Origin: Pseudomonas fluorescens | GTDB lineage: Bacteria > Pseudomonadota > Gammaproteobacteria > Pseudomonadales > Pseudomonadaceae | Assembly: GCF_902497855.1 (NCBI RefSeq) | Contig: NZ_CABVHU010000011.1 | Location: forward strand, 212,698-276,697 | Reading direction: 5' to 3' | Length of the DNA stretch: 64,000 nucleotides | Part shown: piece after piece, positions 28,290-36,414 of the stretch | How the letters are laid out: every line of letters begins with the position of its first letter | Numbering within the stretch: the stretch's first letter is position 1 | Program-made: the position numbers and the translations under genes | The notes under the pieces: generated by a model | Told to the model about the DNA's origin: nothing | Databases searched by the model: none | Seen by the model: the letters and a program-made list of their open reading frames with translations, nothing else

Positions 28290-30299
28290 GTGTTTGAAGC
28301 GTTTATGGATAGGTTACGAGCTCTTTTACTGGGGCTACCACGCCGCCAAAAGCGACTGATTCAGGTTTCGACCGACGTTGTTTTGGTATGGGCTGCTCTG
28401 TGGCTGGCGTTTGTGGTTCGTCTTGGCATTGACGAGATGGTGAACCCATTTCTCGTCCATCCTTGGCTTTTCCTGATTGCTCCAATTGTTGCAATACCGT
28501 TGTTTATCCGCTTCGGCATGTATCGTGCGGTGATGCGCTATTTCGGCAATGATGCGCTAATCGCCATTATCAAGGCCGTGAGCTTGTCATCGCTGATTCT
28601 TGGGGTAATCGTTTATTGGTACAGCAACCATCAGAATATCGTCCCTCGTTCGATCATCTTCAATTATTGGTGGTTGAGCATGATCATGATTGGCGGCTTG
28701 CGATTGGCAATGCGGCAGTATTTCCTGGGGGACTGGTTTGCTGCAGTCCAGCATGTGCCATTTGCCAGCCGGGACGATGGACTGCCAAGAGTGGCTGTTT
28801 ATGGCGCCGGTGCTGCGGGGAACCAGCTTGTTGCCGCATTGCGCATGGGGCGGGCCATGCGGCCGGTCGCGTTTATTGATGATGACAATGGCATTGCCGA
28901 GCGGATTATCTCAGGTCTGCACGTCTACAAGCCAAAGCACATTCAACGAATGATCGACGTCACCGGAGCGCAAGAAGTTCTCCTCGCGATTCCATCGTCT
29001 AACAGAGGCCGTCGCCGCGAGATCCTTACTTTCCTTGAGGGTTTCCCGTTGCATGTTCGAAGTGTGCCGGGTTTTATGGATCTGGCCAGTGGCAGAGTTA
29101 AGGTCGATGACATTCAGGAAGTCGATATCGCCGACTTGTTGGGTCGTGACTCCGTGCCAGCGCAAGGAGAATTGCTCGAACATTGCATCAAGGGGCAGTC
29201 GGTCCTTGTCACCGGGGCAGGAGGCTCCATTGGTTCTGAGCTTTGCCGTCAAATACTGGCGTTGCGGCCCACAACACTTTTACTGCTTGATCATAGCGAG
29301 TTTAATCTCTACAACATCTTGTCAGAACTGGAGCAGCGCATCGCGCGCGAATCCTTGCCGGTTCGTCTGCTACCAATTCTTGGTTCCGTTCGCAATCCGG
29401 ACAAGCTGCTGGATGTGATGAAAACCTGGCGCGTAGACACGGTCTACCATGCTGCCGCTTACAAACACGTGCCTATGGTCGAGCACAACATTGCCGAAGG
29501 CGTTCTGAACAATGTGATCGGGACGCTCAATACCGCTCAGGCTGCCCTTCAGGCCGGTGTTGCCAACTTTGTGTTGATCTCCACGGACAAGGCCGTGCGG
29601 CCGACCAATGTGATGGGCAGTACCAAGCGCCTTGCCGAGTTGACGCTGCAAGCACTGAGCCGTGAGGTTGCCCCGGTGCTCTTTAGTGACACGGGCAATG
29701 TGTCGCGGGTTAATAAAACCCGCTTCACCATGGTCCGGTTTGGCAATGTGTTGGGGTCTTCCGGCTCGGTGATCCCGTTGTTCCACAAGCAGATCAAGTC
29801 GGGTGGACCGCTGACCGTTACTCATCCGAAGATCACTCGCTATTTCATGACGATTCCTGAAGCTGCCCAGTTAGTGATCCAAGCGGGTTCCATGGGGCAG
29901 GGAGGGGATGTGTTCGTGCTGGACATGGGTGAGCCTGTGAAAATCGTCGAGTTAGCAGAGAAGATGATTCACTTGTCCGGGTTGAGCGTTCGTTCGGACA
30001 AGAATCCCCATGGCGATATCTCGATTGAATTCACCGGTCTACGGCCTGGCGAAAAGCTTTACGAAGAGTTGCTGATCGGGGACAACGTAGCAGCGACTCA
30101 ACATCCAATGATTATGACTGCAAATGAAGACCATCTGGCTTGGGATGTACTCAAGGCTAAGCTGACCGAACTACTCAATGCTGTTGAAAAGGATGACTAC
30201 GCTCGCGTCCGCCAACTCCTGCGCGAAACCGTCAGCGGCTACACCCCTGACGGCGAAATCGTCGACTGGATCTACCAGCAGCGTCGCCTCGAACCCTGA
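28290..30299 (+). CDS. wbpM: UDP-GlcNAc 4,6-dehydratase (WbpM, membrane-anchored)
   Basis: WbpM makes UDP-4-keto-6-deoxy-GlcNAc and is the conserved last gene of Pseudomonas O-antigen loci. Four N-terminal transmembrane helices (about residues 20-150) precede two Rossmann domains: one at about 160-280 (AVYGAGAAGNQLVAAL) and the catalytic SDR domain from about 300 (VTGAGGSIGSELC). The catalytic segment STDKAVRPTNVMGSTK has Met where most SDRs have Tyr, as known for WbpM. I used the GTG at 28290 with AGGAG nine bases before it. An ATG at 28305 (MDRLRALLLG) aligns better with P. aeruginosa and is an alternative. Confidence 0.95.
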   Translation: MFEAFMDRLRALLLGLPRRQKRLIQVSTDVVLVWAALWLAFVVRLGIDEMVNPFLVHPWLFLIAPIVAIPLFIRFGMYRAVMRYFGNDALIAIIKAVSLSSLILGVIVYWYSNHQNIVPRSIIFNYWWLSMIMIGGLRLAMRQYFLGDWFAAVQHVPFASRDDGLPRVAVYGAGAAGNQLVAALRMGRAMRPVAFIDDDNGIAERIISGLHVYKPKHIQRMIDVTGAQEVLLAIPSSNRGRRREILTFLEGFPLHVRSVPGFMDLASGRVKVDDIQEVDIADLLGRDSVPAQGELLEHCIKGQSVLVTGAGGSIGSELCRQILALRPTTLLLLDHSEFNLYNILSELEQRIARESLPVRLLPILGSVRNPDKLLDVMKTWRVDTVYHAAAYKHVPMVEHNIAEGVLNNVIGTLNTAQAALQAGVANFVLISTDKAVRPTNVMGSTKRLAELTLQALSREVAPVLFSDTGNVSRVNKTRFTMVRFGNVLGSSGSVIPLFHKQIKSGGPLTVTHPKITRYFMTIPEAAQLVIQAGSMGQGGDVFVLDMGEPVKIVELAEKMIHLSGLSVRSDKNPHGDISIEFTGLRPGEKLYEELLIGDNVAATQHPMIMTANEDHLAWDVLKAKLTELLNAVEKDDYARVRQLLRETVSGYTPDGEIVDWIYQQRRLEP

Positions 30300-30412
30300 T
30301 TGTTTCACATCCTGCAACAGACACATTTTTGACAGTCTCCATCCATCGCCTAAGTTTGGAAGGCAGCTTCGGAAAAAGCTGCTTTCCCAATCGATGTCAT
30401 GGAGCGTCATTT

Positions 30413-30748
30413 ATGCGTACTGGCTACTTCTATTCTCTGGTTTTCGCCCTGCTCACCAGCGCCTCTATCGCCGCTGTTGCTGCGCCAGCAGTCAAGCCCG
30501 AAGCTGGCAATGCACCCCAGGTGCAACAAATGTCCCCCGAGGCACAGTCCGGTAAAGTCGATCTCAACAAGGCGGATGCGTCGACCCTGCAGAGTGAGCT
30601 GTCCGGTATCGGGGAGGCCAAGGCCCAGGCGATTGTTGCGTATCGTGAGAGTAATGGGGCGTTTTCGTCAGTGGACGAGTTGCTTGAGGTCAAAGGGATC
30701 GGCAAAGCCCTGCTCGATAGGAATCGCGAGAAGCTTGTAGTGAACTAA
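30413..30748 (+). CDS. ComEA-like helix-hairpin-helix DNA-binding protein
   Basis: This 111-residue protein has a cleavable signal peptide (about residues 1-25, ending AVAA-AP) and a C-terminal pair of helix-hairpin-helix motifs: VDLNKADASTLQSELSGIGEAK and SSVDELLEVKGIGKALLDR. Secreted HhH proteins of this kind are related to the competence protein ComEA, which binds incoming DNA in the periplasm. Its role here is unproven. A GGAG site precedes the ATG. This gene directly downstream of wbpM is a conserved Pseudomonas arrangement. Confidence 0.85.
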   Translation: MRTGYFYSLVFALLTSASIAAVAAPAVKPEAGNAPQVQQMSPEAQSGKVDLNKADASTLQSELSGIGEAKAQAIVAYRESNGAFSSVDELLEVKGIGKALLDRNREKLVVN

Positions 30749-30767
30749 GCTACTAAGACAACGCCAG

Positions 30768-30793
30768 AGGCCGGTCATTTGACCGGCCTTTTT
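30768..30793 (+). terminator. Rho-independent terminator after the comEA-like gene
   Basis: A perfect 10-bp stem AGGCCGGTCA / TGACCGGCCT (30768-30777 with 30780-30789) is followed by T residues. It lies 20 bases after the stop codon and probably marks the end of the whole O-antigen region. Confidence 0.93.
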
Positions 30794-30849
30794 GCATTTG
30801 GCGAACGGCCAAGACAGTGCACCTTCTGTCAGCCCGAGGAAAATTACGA

Positions 30850-30920
30850 CTATCATATTCATATAATATTATGTATATAATAAATTGATCGCCCACTGAC
30901 GGGTTTTGAACCCGGGCGCT
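30850..30920. promoter_or_regulatory. AT-rich palindromic stretch and hairpin before the SDR gene
   Basis: A very AT-rich stretch (30855-30885) contains the perfect 10-bp palindrome ATAATATTAT at 30863-30872. It is followed by a GGGTT-TTG-AACCC hairpin at 30901-30913. It probably contains the promoter of the SDR gene that starts at 30960. No regulator can be assigned. Confidence 0.35.
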
Positions 30921-30959
30921 TGTCTTTCCTTCGAGCCTCTTTTATCCAGGAGCACTGTC

Positions 30960-31754
30960 ATGAACTCTGTCCAATCCCAGGGAACAGCCCTCGTCACCGG
31001 TGCCTCCTCCGGCATCGGTGCGATCTACGCCGAGCGATTGGCGGCGCGTGGTTTCGATTTGTTGCTGGTGGCTCGCGATCAGGAGCGGCTGGAAGCGGCG
31101 GCGAGCACGTTGCGCGCCGAACATGGCGTTCAGGTTGAGGTGCTCAGGGCTGATCTGACGCAAAAGAATGATGTGCTCAAACTTGAGCAGCGCCTGCGTA
31201 GCGACTCCAGTATCAGTTTGCTGCTGAACAACGCCGGTGTTGCAGCGGATGGCTTGCTGGCCAATGCCGATATGGATCAGTTGGAGCAATTGATCCAGCT
31301 GAACGTTACAACGGTGACGCGGCTGGCGTCGGCGGCGGCGGCTGGTTTTGCCAAGGCGGGCAGGGGAACGATCATCAATATCGCCTCTGTGGTGGCCTTG
31401 TTTCCCGAGCGCTTCAACGCAACTTACAGCGCCAGCAAGGCTTATGTGTTAAGTCTGACCCAGTCGTTGAACGCCGAGCTGGATGGCACCGGGGTCCAGG
31501 TTCAAGCCGTGTTGCCTGGTGTAACACGCACCGAGATCTGGGAACGCTCCGGTATCGATGCTACCCAGATCCCGGCGGATATGGTGATGGAGGCGGGGGA
31601 GATGGTGGATGCGGCGTTGTCGGGGCTGGACCAGGGTGAGTTGGTCACCATTCCTTCGTTGCCGGATGCCGCCGACTGGGATGCCTTTGTTGCAGCGCGT
31701 CACGTGATGGCGCCGAATCTTTCCAAAAGCAAGGCCGCCTCGCGTTACAAGTGA
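30960..31754 (+). CDS. Short-chain dehydrogenase/reductase
   Basis: A 264-residue classical SDR with the cofactor motif TGASSGIG (about residues 12-19), NNAGV, the catalytic Ser in NIASVVALFP and the YSASK Tyr/Lys pair (about residue 155). The substrate is unknown. It lies 32 bases before a ketosynthase gene, and a TetR gene converges behind, suggesting a small fatty-acid or polyketide-related unit. The ATG at 30960 has a strong CAGGAG site; an upstream in-frame start at 30906 is unlikely. Confidence 0.88.
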   Translation: MNSVQSQGTALVTGASSGIGAIYAERLAARGFDLLLVARDQERLEAAASTLRAEHGVQVEVLRADLTQKNDVLKLEQRLRSDSSISLLLNNAGVAADGLLANADMDQLEQLIQLNVTTVTRLASAAAAGFAKAGRGTIINIASVVALFPERFNATYSASKAYVLSLTQSLNAELDGTGVQVQAVLPGVTRTEIWERSGIDATQIPADMVMEAGEMVDAALSGLDQGELVTIPSLPDAADWDAFVAARHVMAPNLSKSKAASRYK

Positions 31755-31786
31755 GGTGCCATCCATTGGTTTGAGGTAATTGCGGT

Positions 31787-33061
31787 ATGAGTGATCGTCG
31801 AGTGGTTGTAACAGGCATGGGCCTGGTGTCGCCGTTGGGTAGCGGTGTAGAAGCCGTCTGGCAGCGTTTGTTGGCGGGACGTTCCGGGGTGCGCAATTTG
31901 CCCGACGAGGTGGTTGCCGATCTGGCGACCAGGGTCGGTGGTGCAGTGCCGACCCTGGCTGAAGATGCCGAGGCCGGTTTTGACCCGGACCGGGCCACGT
32001 CGCCCAAAGAGCAGAAGAAGATGGACCGCTTTATTCTGTTTGCCATGGAGGCGGCTCGTCAGGCAATCGAGCAAGCGGGTTGGCAGGCGCTGGACGCCAA
32101 TGCCCAGGAGCGTACGGCGACCATTATCGGTTCCGGCGTGGGCGGTTTCGGCGCGATTGCCGATGCGGTGCGGACCACGGACAGCCGGGGCCCGCGGCGA
32201 TTGTCGCCGTTCACCATTCCTTCGTTTCTGGTCAACCTCGCGGCCGGTCATGTGTCGATTCAGCACGGTTTCAAGGGGCCGTTGGGTGCTCCGGTGACGG
32301 CGTGCGCGGCCGGGGTCCAGGCGATTGGCGATGCGGCGCGGCTGATTCGTTGCGGTGAAGCGGACATTGCGGTGTGCGGCGGTGCGGAAGCGGCGATCGA
32401 TCGCGTCAGTCTGGCCGGATTTGCCGCGGCTCGCGCCTTGTCCAGTGCGTACAACGACACCCCGGAGCGTGCTTCGCGGCCGTTCGACAGCGGTCGCGAT
32501 GGCTTCGTCATGGGTGAGGGCTCCGGTCTTCTGGTGATCGAATCCCTGGAGCATGCCCTGGCTCGCGGCGCGCAACCGTTGGCCGAGCTGGTGGGTTACG
32601 GCACCAGCGCCGATGCCTTTCACCTGACTGCCGGACCAGAGGATGGCGGCGGTGCACAGCGAGCCATGTTGCTGGCATTGGCACAGGCGGGTATTTCACC
32701 TGCGCAGGTGCAGCATCTCAATGCCCACGCAACCTCGACGCCGATTGGAGATCTTAGTGAGCTGGCCGCCATCAAGGCGGTGTTCGGTACGGATAACAAC
32801 ATTGCGGTGTCCTCGACCAAATCTGCCACCGGGCATTTGCTCGGTGCGGCAGGCGGAATCGAGGCGATCTTCACGCTGTTGGCGATTCGTGATCAGGTAG
32901 TGCCGGCTACCCTCAATTTCGATAACCCGGACCCCGCTAGCCAAGGCGTCGACATCGTCCATGGTCAGGCACGGCCGATGGCCATTGAATACGCATTGTC
33001 CAATGGCTTCGGCTTTGGCGGGGTCAATGCCAGCGTGCTGTTCAAGCGCTGGCAGGGTTAA
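31787..33061 (+). CDS. Beta-ketoacyl-ACP synthase II, FabF-like
   Basis: This condensing enzyme elongates acyl-ACP with malonyl-ACP. The 424-residue thiolase-fold protein has VVVTGMGLVSPLG at the start, the nucleophile Cys in VTACAAGVQAI (about residue 172), and the two active-site histidines in NAHATSTPIGD and KSATGHLLGAAGG. It is not in a fab cluster (no fabD, fabG or acpP next to it), so it is probably a second FabF paralogue. It overlaps the converging TetR gene by four bases at the stop codons. Confidence 0.9.
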   Translation: MSDRRVVVTGMGLVSPLGSGVEAVWQRLLAGRSGVRNLPDEVVADLATRVGGAVPTLAEDAEAGFDPDRATSPKEQKKMDRFILFAMEAARQAIEQAGWQALDANAQERTATIIGSGVGGFGAIADAVRTTDSRGPRRLSPFTIPSFLVNLAAGHVSIQHGFKGPLGAPVTACAAGVQAIGDAARLIRCGEADIAVCGGAEAAIDRVSLAGFAAARALSSAYNDTPERASRPFDSGRDGFVMGEGSGLLVIESLEHALARGAQPLAELVGYGTSADAFHLTAGPEDGGGAQRAMLLALAQAGISPAQVQHLNAHATSTPIGDLSELAAIKAVFGTDNNIAVSSTKSATGHLLGAAGGIEAIFTLLAIRDQVVPATLNFDNPDPASQGVDIVHGQARPMAIEYALSNGFGFGGVNASVLFKRWQG

Positions 33062-33615
33062 TCCCCGGTTCGTTTGAGATAGGCGCGGGTGATGTCGAGA
33101 ATCCGCTGGGCGAACTGCGGATTTTCGACACTGCGCGATAGCAGCAGCGCCCCGACCAGGGTCGACATGATGACAATGGCGCGGTCGGCGGCATCCTCGC
33201 TTTCGAGGGTGGCTTGCACTTGGTCGAGCCGTGCATTGAGCACCGCGTCAGAGGTCGGGCTTGGCTGACCGCGCAGGCCGAGTTCCGACGACATGGTCGG
33301 CAGCGGACAACCTTCATCCGGTGAAGTCTGGTGCCATTCGGACAAATAGGCATCAATGAATGTTTCCAGCGGTTGATCCTGGGCAAACAGTTCGGCGCAA
33401 ATAACGTCTACCTGATCTCCCGCCGCTTGCAGGGCTTTTTCTACCAGTTCGTCCTTGGACTTGAAATGCGAGTAGAAGCCGCCGTGAGTCAAACCCAACG
33501 CTTTCATCAGCGGCTGCAGGCCGGTCGCGCCAATCCCATCGCGACGAAAACGCGCTGATGCTTCCTCGATGATACGTCGGTGGGTCTGAGCTTTATGGTC
33601 CTGCGAGTAACGCAT
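33058..33615 (-). CDS. TetR/AcrR-family transcriptional regulator
   Basis: A 185-residue repressor with an N-terminal helix-turn-helix (about residues 8-55: RRIIEEASARFRRDGIGATG and GLTHGGFYSHFKSKDELV). The C-terminal ligand-binding domain resembles the TetR_C subgroup with a GCPLPTMSSEL segment. It converges on the ketosynthase gene and probably controls the SDR-ketosynthase pair or itself. GGAG lies about 8 bases before the ATG at 33615. An imperfect inverted repeat just upstream (33636-33666) is a candidate operator. Confidence 0.88.
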   Translation of the reverse strand: MRYSQDHKAQTHRRIIEEASARFRRDGIGATGLQPLMKALGLTHGGFYSHFKSKDELVEKALQAAGDQVDVICAELFAQDQPLETFIDAYLSEWHQTSPDEGCPLPTMSSELGLRGQPSPTSDAVLNARLDQVQATLESEDAADRAIVIMSTLVGALLLSRSVENPQFAQRILDITRAYLKRTGD

Positions 33616-33635
33616 TTCGAATCTCCGCAACAATG

Positions 33636-33666
33636 CACCATATTAACCAATGAAAATTAAATGGTG
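33636..33666. promoter_or_regulatory. Candidate TetR operator (imperfect inverted repeat)
   Basis: CACCATATTAA (33636-33646) is matched by TTAAATGGTG (33657-33666), its reverse complement except for one extra A. It lies 21 bp before the TetR start codon in the gap to the GntR gene, a usual site for autorepression. No binding data are available. Confidence 0.4.
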
Positions 33667-33763
33667 ACTGTACTTCTACTGCTAAAAAGCATGCAGATGC
33701 GTCAAACTTAGTCTTAGCTACATTGTTTTAGCTGGCACGAATAGTGATTACTTGTTAACCGAC

Positions 33764-33778
33764 GATTGTTGAACAATC
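33764..33778. promoter_or_regulatory. Palindromic GntR/FCD-type operator before the GntR gene
   Basis: GATTGTTGAACAATC is a perfect 7-bp inverted repeat around one central base, and its core TTGTTGAACAA fits the TNGTNNNACNA pattern of FadR-subfamily GntR operators. It touches the AGGAGGT ribosome-binding site of the GntR gene, so a bound regulator would block its own expression. Confidence 0.6.
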
Positions 33779-33792
33779 AGGAGGTAACAAGC

Positions 33793-34446
33793 ATGAGCAG
33801 CGAATTGTCCCTGGCTGACCACATTACATTTGAGCTGCGCGCCGACATTATCGGTGGGCGTTTGCTGCCTGGCATGGCGCTGGTGGAAAACGATCTGGTA
33901 TCAGCCTACTGCGCATCCCGTAACACTATTCGAGAAGCGTTACATCGCCTGGGGCAGGAAGGTCTGACCCGTTATGTGCGCAACAAAGGCGTCATGGTTC
34001 GCCAACTGGGCGTCGAGGACGTGCGGGACCTGTTTAATGTGCGTCGCACTCTGGAATTGCAAGCCATCAGCGCGAGTCGGCCGTTGCGCGACGCTCAATC
34101 TGATCGGATGCTCCAAGCCCTGGAAGCCACCGAGCTGGCCCGGGAACGCGAAGATTGGCGTGCCGTCGGTACCCACAGCCTGGCGTTTCATCAACACATC
34201 GTCGGGTTGCTGCGCAGCCCTTTGTTCGATGAGTTTTTTACCAATGTCGTCGCGCAGTTGCGCCTGGTGTTCAGCACCGCCCCTGACGAATCACGATTTC
34301 AGGCGCCGTGGCTGGTGCGCGATCGACAGATACATGAGTGGCTGGTCGAAGGCGACAAACGCGCGGCCGAGGACGCCATGAGCCTGTATCTCGACGATTC
34401 CGAACAGCTCTTGCTGCAGATGCTTGCCCCAATCTCCCAACACTGA
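33793..34446 (+). CDS. GntR-family regulator, FCD (FadR) subgroup
   Basis: A 217-residue regulator. The winged helix at residues about 8-72 contains LRADIIGGRLLPGM, SRNTIREALHRLGQEGL and NKGVMVRQL. The all-helical FCD ligand-binding domain follows (about 80-215), with the metal-site histidines in HSLAFHQHIV and DRQIHEWL. The ATG at 33793 has an AGGAGGT site. The DUF1989 gene starts 15 bases after its stop, so it probably controls that gene as well as itself through the operator at 33764. Confidence 0.9.
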   Translation: MSSELSLADHITFELRADIIGGRLLPGMALVENDLVSAYCASRNTIREALHRLGQEGLTRYVRNKGVMVRQLGVEDVRDLFNVRRTLELQAISASRPLRDAQSDRMLQALEATELAREREDWRAVGTHSLAFHQHIVGLLRSPLFDEFFTNVVAQLRLVFSTAPDESRFQAPWLVRDRQIHEWLVEGDKRAAEDAMSLYLDDSEQLLLQMLAPISQH

Positions 34447-34461
34447 TCGAGGATTCGTGCC

Positions 34462-35313
34462 ATGTACAAAGACTATCCGGCGGCCTACCAGGTCAGCAAG
34501 GGTTCGGCCTTGCAGGTGGACACAGCGTTTTACGAGCGGATCCGCGATACGAAGGATGGGCGCACGCTGATTGAAGCCTTTGAGGTGCCGATCCGCACCG
34601 GTCGCGCGTGGAAGGTGCCAGCCGGGCATGTGTTCCGGGTCACGACGCCAGTGGGCCCGCAGGTCGGGGATTTCAATGTGTGGAATGCCAATGACCCGCG
34701 CGAACGCTTGTGGGCGGCCCGGACCCGACAGCTGCAAGGCGCGCATGTCAGTACCCATGACCGGCTCTGGTCGAACCTGCCGTTTTTACGGCCGCTGATG
34801 ACCATCACCGATGACAGCCTGGCCGGTTACGGTATCGATGAGCATGGTGGTCGCTTGCACGATTTGCTCGGCACCCGATGCGACCCCTATGTGAACAAAA
34901 TGCTCACCGGGGAAGACTTCCATCATCACTGTCATTCGAACCTGACCCGTGCGGTGTTGCCCCATGGTTTGACCGAGTTCGACGTGCATGACGTGTTGAA
35001 TATTTTCCAGTGCACCGGCCTGAATCACGACGACATGTACTTCATGAAGGCCTGTCCGGCACAGAAGGGGGACTACCTGGAGTTCTTTGCCGAAATCGAT
35101 CTGCTGTGTGCGTTGTCAACCTGTCCGGGCGGCGATCTTTCGCTGGCCATGTGGGGGCCGGATGCGCAGGATCCGCTGAGCGTATGTCGACCGCTTGGGG
35201 TGGAGATTTATCGGTTGGAGGATTCGCTGCTTGCGGGCTGGAGCCAGCCGGAGCGTGCGGCGTACAAAGGGCTGCATGGCTTGCACATTGCCAAGGCGGA
35301 TTGGGAGAAATAA
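34462..35313 (+). CDS. DUF1989 / urea carboxylase-associated family protein
   Basis: A 283-residue protein of the DUF1989 family, whose members lie beside urea carboxylase/allophanate genes (guanidine or urea metabolism) in many bacteria. Visible family features are the AWKVPAGHVFRV segment, QVGDFNVWN, a cysteine/histidine-rich centre (GTRCDPYVN, FHHHCHSN), NIFQC and a C-terminal CPGGDLS. Conserved Cys/His suggest metal binding, but the reaction is not established. No urea carboxylase gene lies nearby. It forms a two-gene unit with the GntR gene. Confidence 0.8.
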   Translation: MYKDYPAAYQVSKGSALQVDTAFYERIRDTKDGRTLIEAFEVPIRTGRAWKVPAGHVFRVTTPVGPQVGDFNVWNANDPRERLWAARTRQLQGAHVSTHDRLWSNLPFLRPLMTITDDSLAGYGIDEHGGRLHDLLGTRCDPYVNKMLTGEDFHHHCHSNLTRAVLPHGLTEFDVHDVLNIFQCTGLNHDDMYFMKACPAQKGDYLEFFAEIDLLCALSTCPGGDLSLAMWGPDAQDPLSVCRPLGVEIYRLEDSLLAGWSQPERAAYKGLHGLHIAKADWEK

Positions 35314-35320
35314 AAAGCGA

Positions 35321-35411
35321 AAAAGATCGCAGCCTGCGGCAGCTCCTACGGATTGTGAATCCCTCGCAGGTTGCGATCTTCAGATCTTCAGATCTTTTGA
35401 TCTTTAGATCT
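35321..35411. repeat. REP-type palindrome (family 3) with tandem AGATCTT motifs
   Basis: GATCGCAGCCTGCGGCAGCT and CCTACGG (35325-35352) are followed by GCAGGTTGCGATC (35367-35379), partly complementary. A run of AGATCTT-like units follows (35379-35411), including GATCTTTTGATCTT. The stretch lies between the convergent DUF1989 and DUF2897 genes and might act as a bidirectional terminator. Confidence 0.65.
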
Positions 35412-35577
35412 AGCGGTCCTGCGCATCCTTGGCATCCGCTTGCGCGTTGCGTTCAGCGACGCGTTTGCGTTGCTCTTCGGTCAGTTCGACCTTGTGCGCG
35501 GTGTCGCGCAGCATCATCAAACCGCCAACGATCGAGCCGATTGCAACGACCAGAATCAACCAGGCATACCAGGGCAT
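35410..35577 (-). CDS. DUF2897-type small membrane protein
   Basis: A 55-residue protein with one N-terminal transmembrane helix (WYAWLILVVAIGSIVGGLMM, about residues 3-22) and a charged, Glu/Arg-rich cytoplasmic tail ending KDAQDR. Size and layout fit the Pseudomonas DUF2897 family; the function is unknown. The ATG at 35577 follows AAGGAGA. Confidence 0.75.
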   Translation of the reverse strand: MPWYAWLILVVAIGSIVGGLMMLRDTAHKVELTEEQRKRVAERNAQADAKDAQDR

Positions 35578-35711
35578 AGGGCTCTCCTTGAGGGCAGGCC
35601 GGTTGGCGGGTTTCGCCAATCGATCGTGCATACCACTTTGAGCGATTTATTTTCGCGGTGGTTCCATTCTATGCCTGTTATGCCCGATGCATCTGCGCCA
35701 ATCGCTTAGGG

Positions 35712-36257
35712 TTACGCAAAAACCTCCGCGTCCTTTAAGAACTTCGCAGCCTGATCCTTTGCAGACAGTTGCGGAGCTTCGTCCAGTTGCCAGTCAATGG
35801 CCATGTCCGGATCGTCCCAACGGATGCTGCGCTCGGCAGATGGCGTGTAGTAGTTGGTGGTCTTGTAGAGAAACTCGGCGAAATCACTCAACACCACAAA
35901 ACCGTGGGCAAAACCTTCCGGGATCCAGAGCTGGCGATGGTTGTCGGCGGACAGGCGCACAGCAACCCATTTACCGAAGTGCGGCGAGCTGCGGCGAATA
36001 TCCACGGCTACATCGAGTACTTCACCGGCCGTCACGCGAACCAGTTTGCCCTGGGCGTTTTCCAGTTGGTAATGCAGCCCACGCAATACGCCTTTTCGCG
36101 AGCGCGAATGATTGTCCTGCACAAATTGAGTGTTAAGGCCAGTGGCATCCTCAAAAGCCTTGGCGTTGAAGCTCTCGTAAAAGAACCCTCGTTCATCACC
36201 GAAGACTTTCGGTTCGATGATCAGAACACCGGGCAAATCGGTGGCAATTACATTCAT
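35712..36257 (-). CDS. rmlC: dTDP-4-dehydrorhamnose 3,5-epimerase
   Basis: RmlC epimerises C3 and C5 of dTDP-4-keto-6-deoxyglucose, the third step of dTDP-L-rhamnose synthesis. This is a 181-residue cupin protein with GDERGFFYESFN, QDNHSRSRKGVLRGLHYQ (catalytic His) and the FAHGFVVLSDFAEFLYKT segment. The ATG at 36257 gives the family's usual start MNVIATDLPG; an upstream in-frame extension to 36338 is unlikely. It lies 21 kb from rmlBDA and on the opposite strand, yet supplies the only RmlC in the window. Confidence 0.95.
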   Translation of the reverse strand: MNVIATDLPGVLIIEPKVFGDERGFFYESFNAKAFEDATGLNTQFVQDNHSRSRKGVLRGLHYQLENAQGKLVRVTAGEVLDVAVDIRRSSPHFGKWVAVRLSADNHRQLWIPEGFAHGFVVLSDFAEFLYKTTNYYTPSAERSIRWDDPDMAIDWQLDEAPQLSAKDQAAKFLKDAEVFA

Positions 36258-36414
36258 GGGTATTATTCCGGCAATAGTCTTCAATGGCCGACATTCTTGC
36301 TTAAAGCGTGCGCTGATGCGAGTAGCAGGTGTGGACACTGCTGACTATTTGGCGTTGACCGGTCCGGAGTCGCGGGTTGATCGCGCAGAGCTCCGCCCGA
36401 ACACCACCGTAATC

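Noticed and set aside
30895..30921. tRNA-like GGGTTTTGAACCC hairpin before the SDR gene
   Set aside because: Only a T-arm-like bit is present; no acceptor, D or anticodon arms can be folded around it.
35321..35411. Possible CRISPR array from the repeated AGATCTT units
   Set aside because: Units are 7-10 bases, directly adjacent and without spacers; no cas genes are present.
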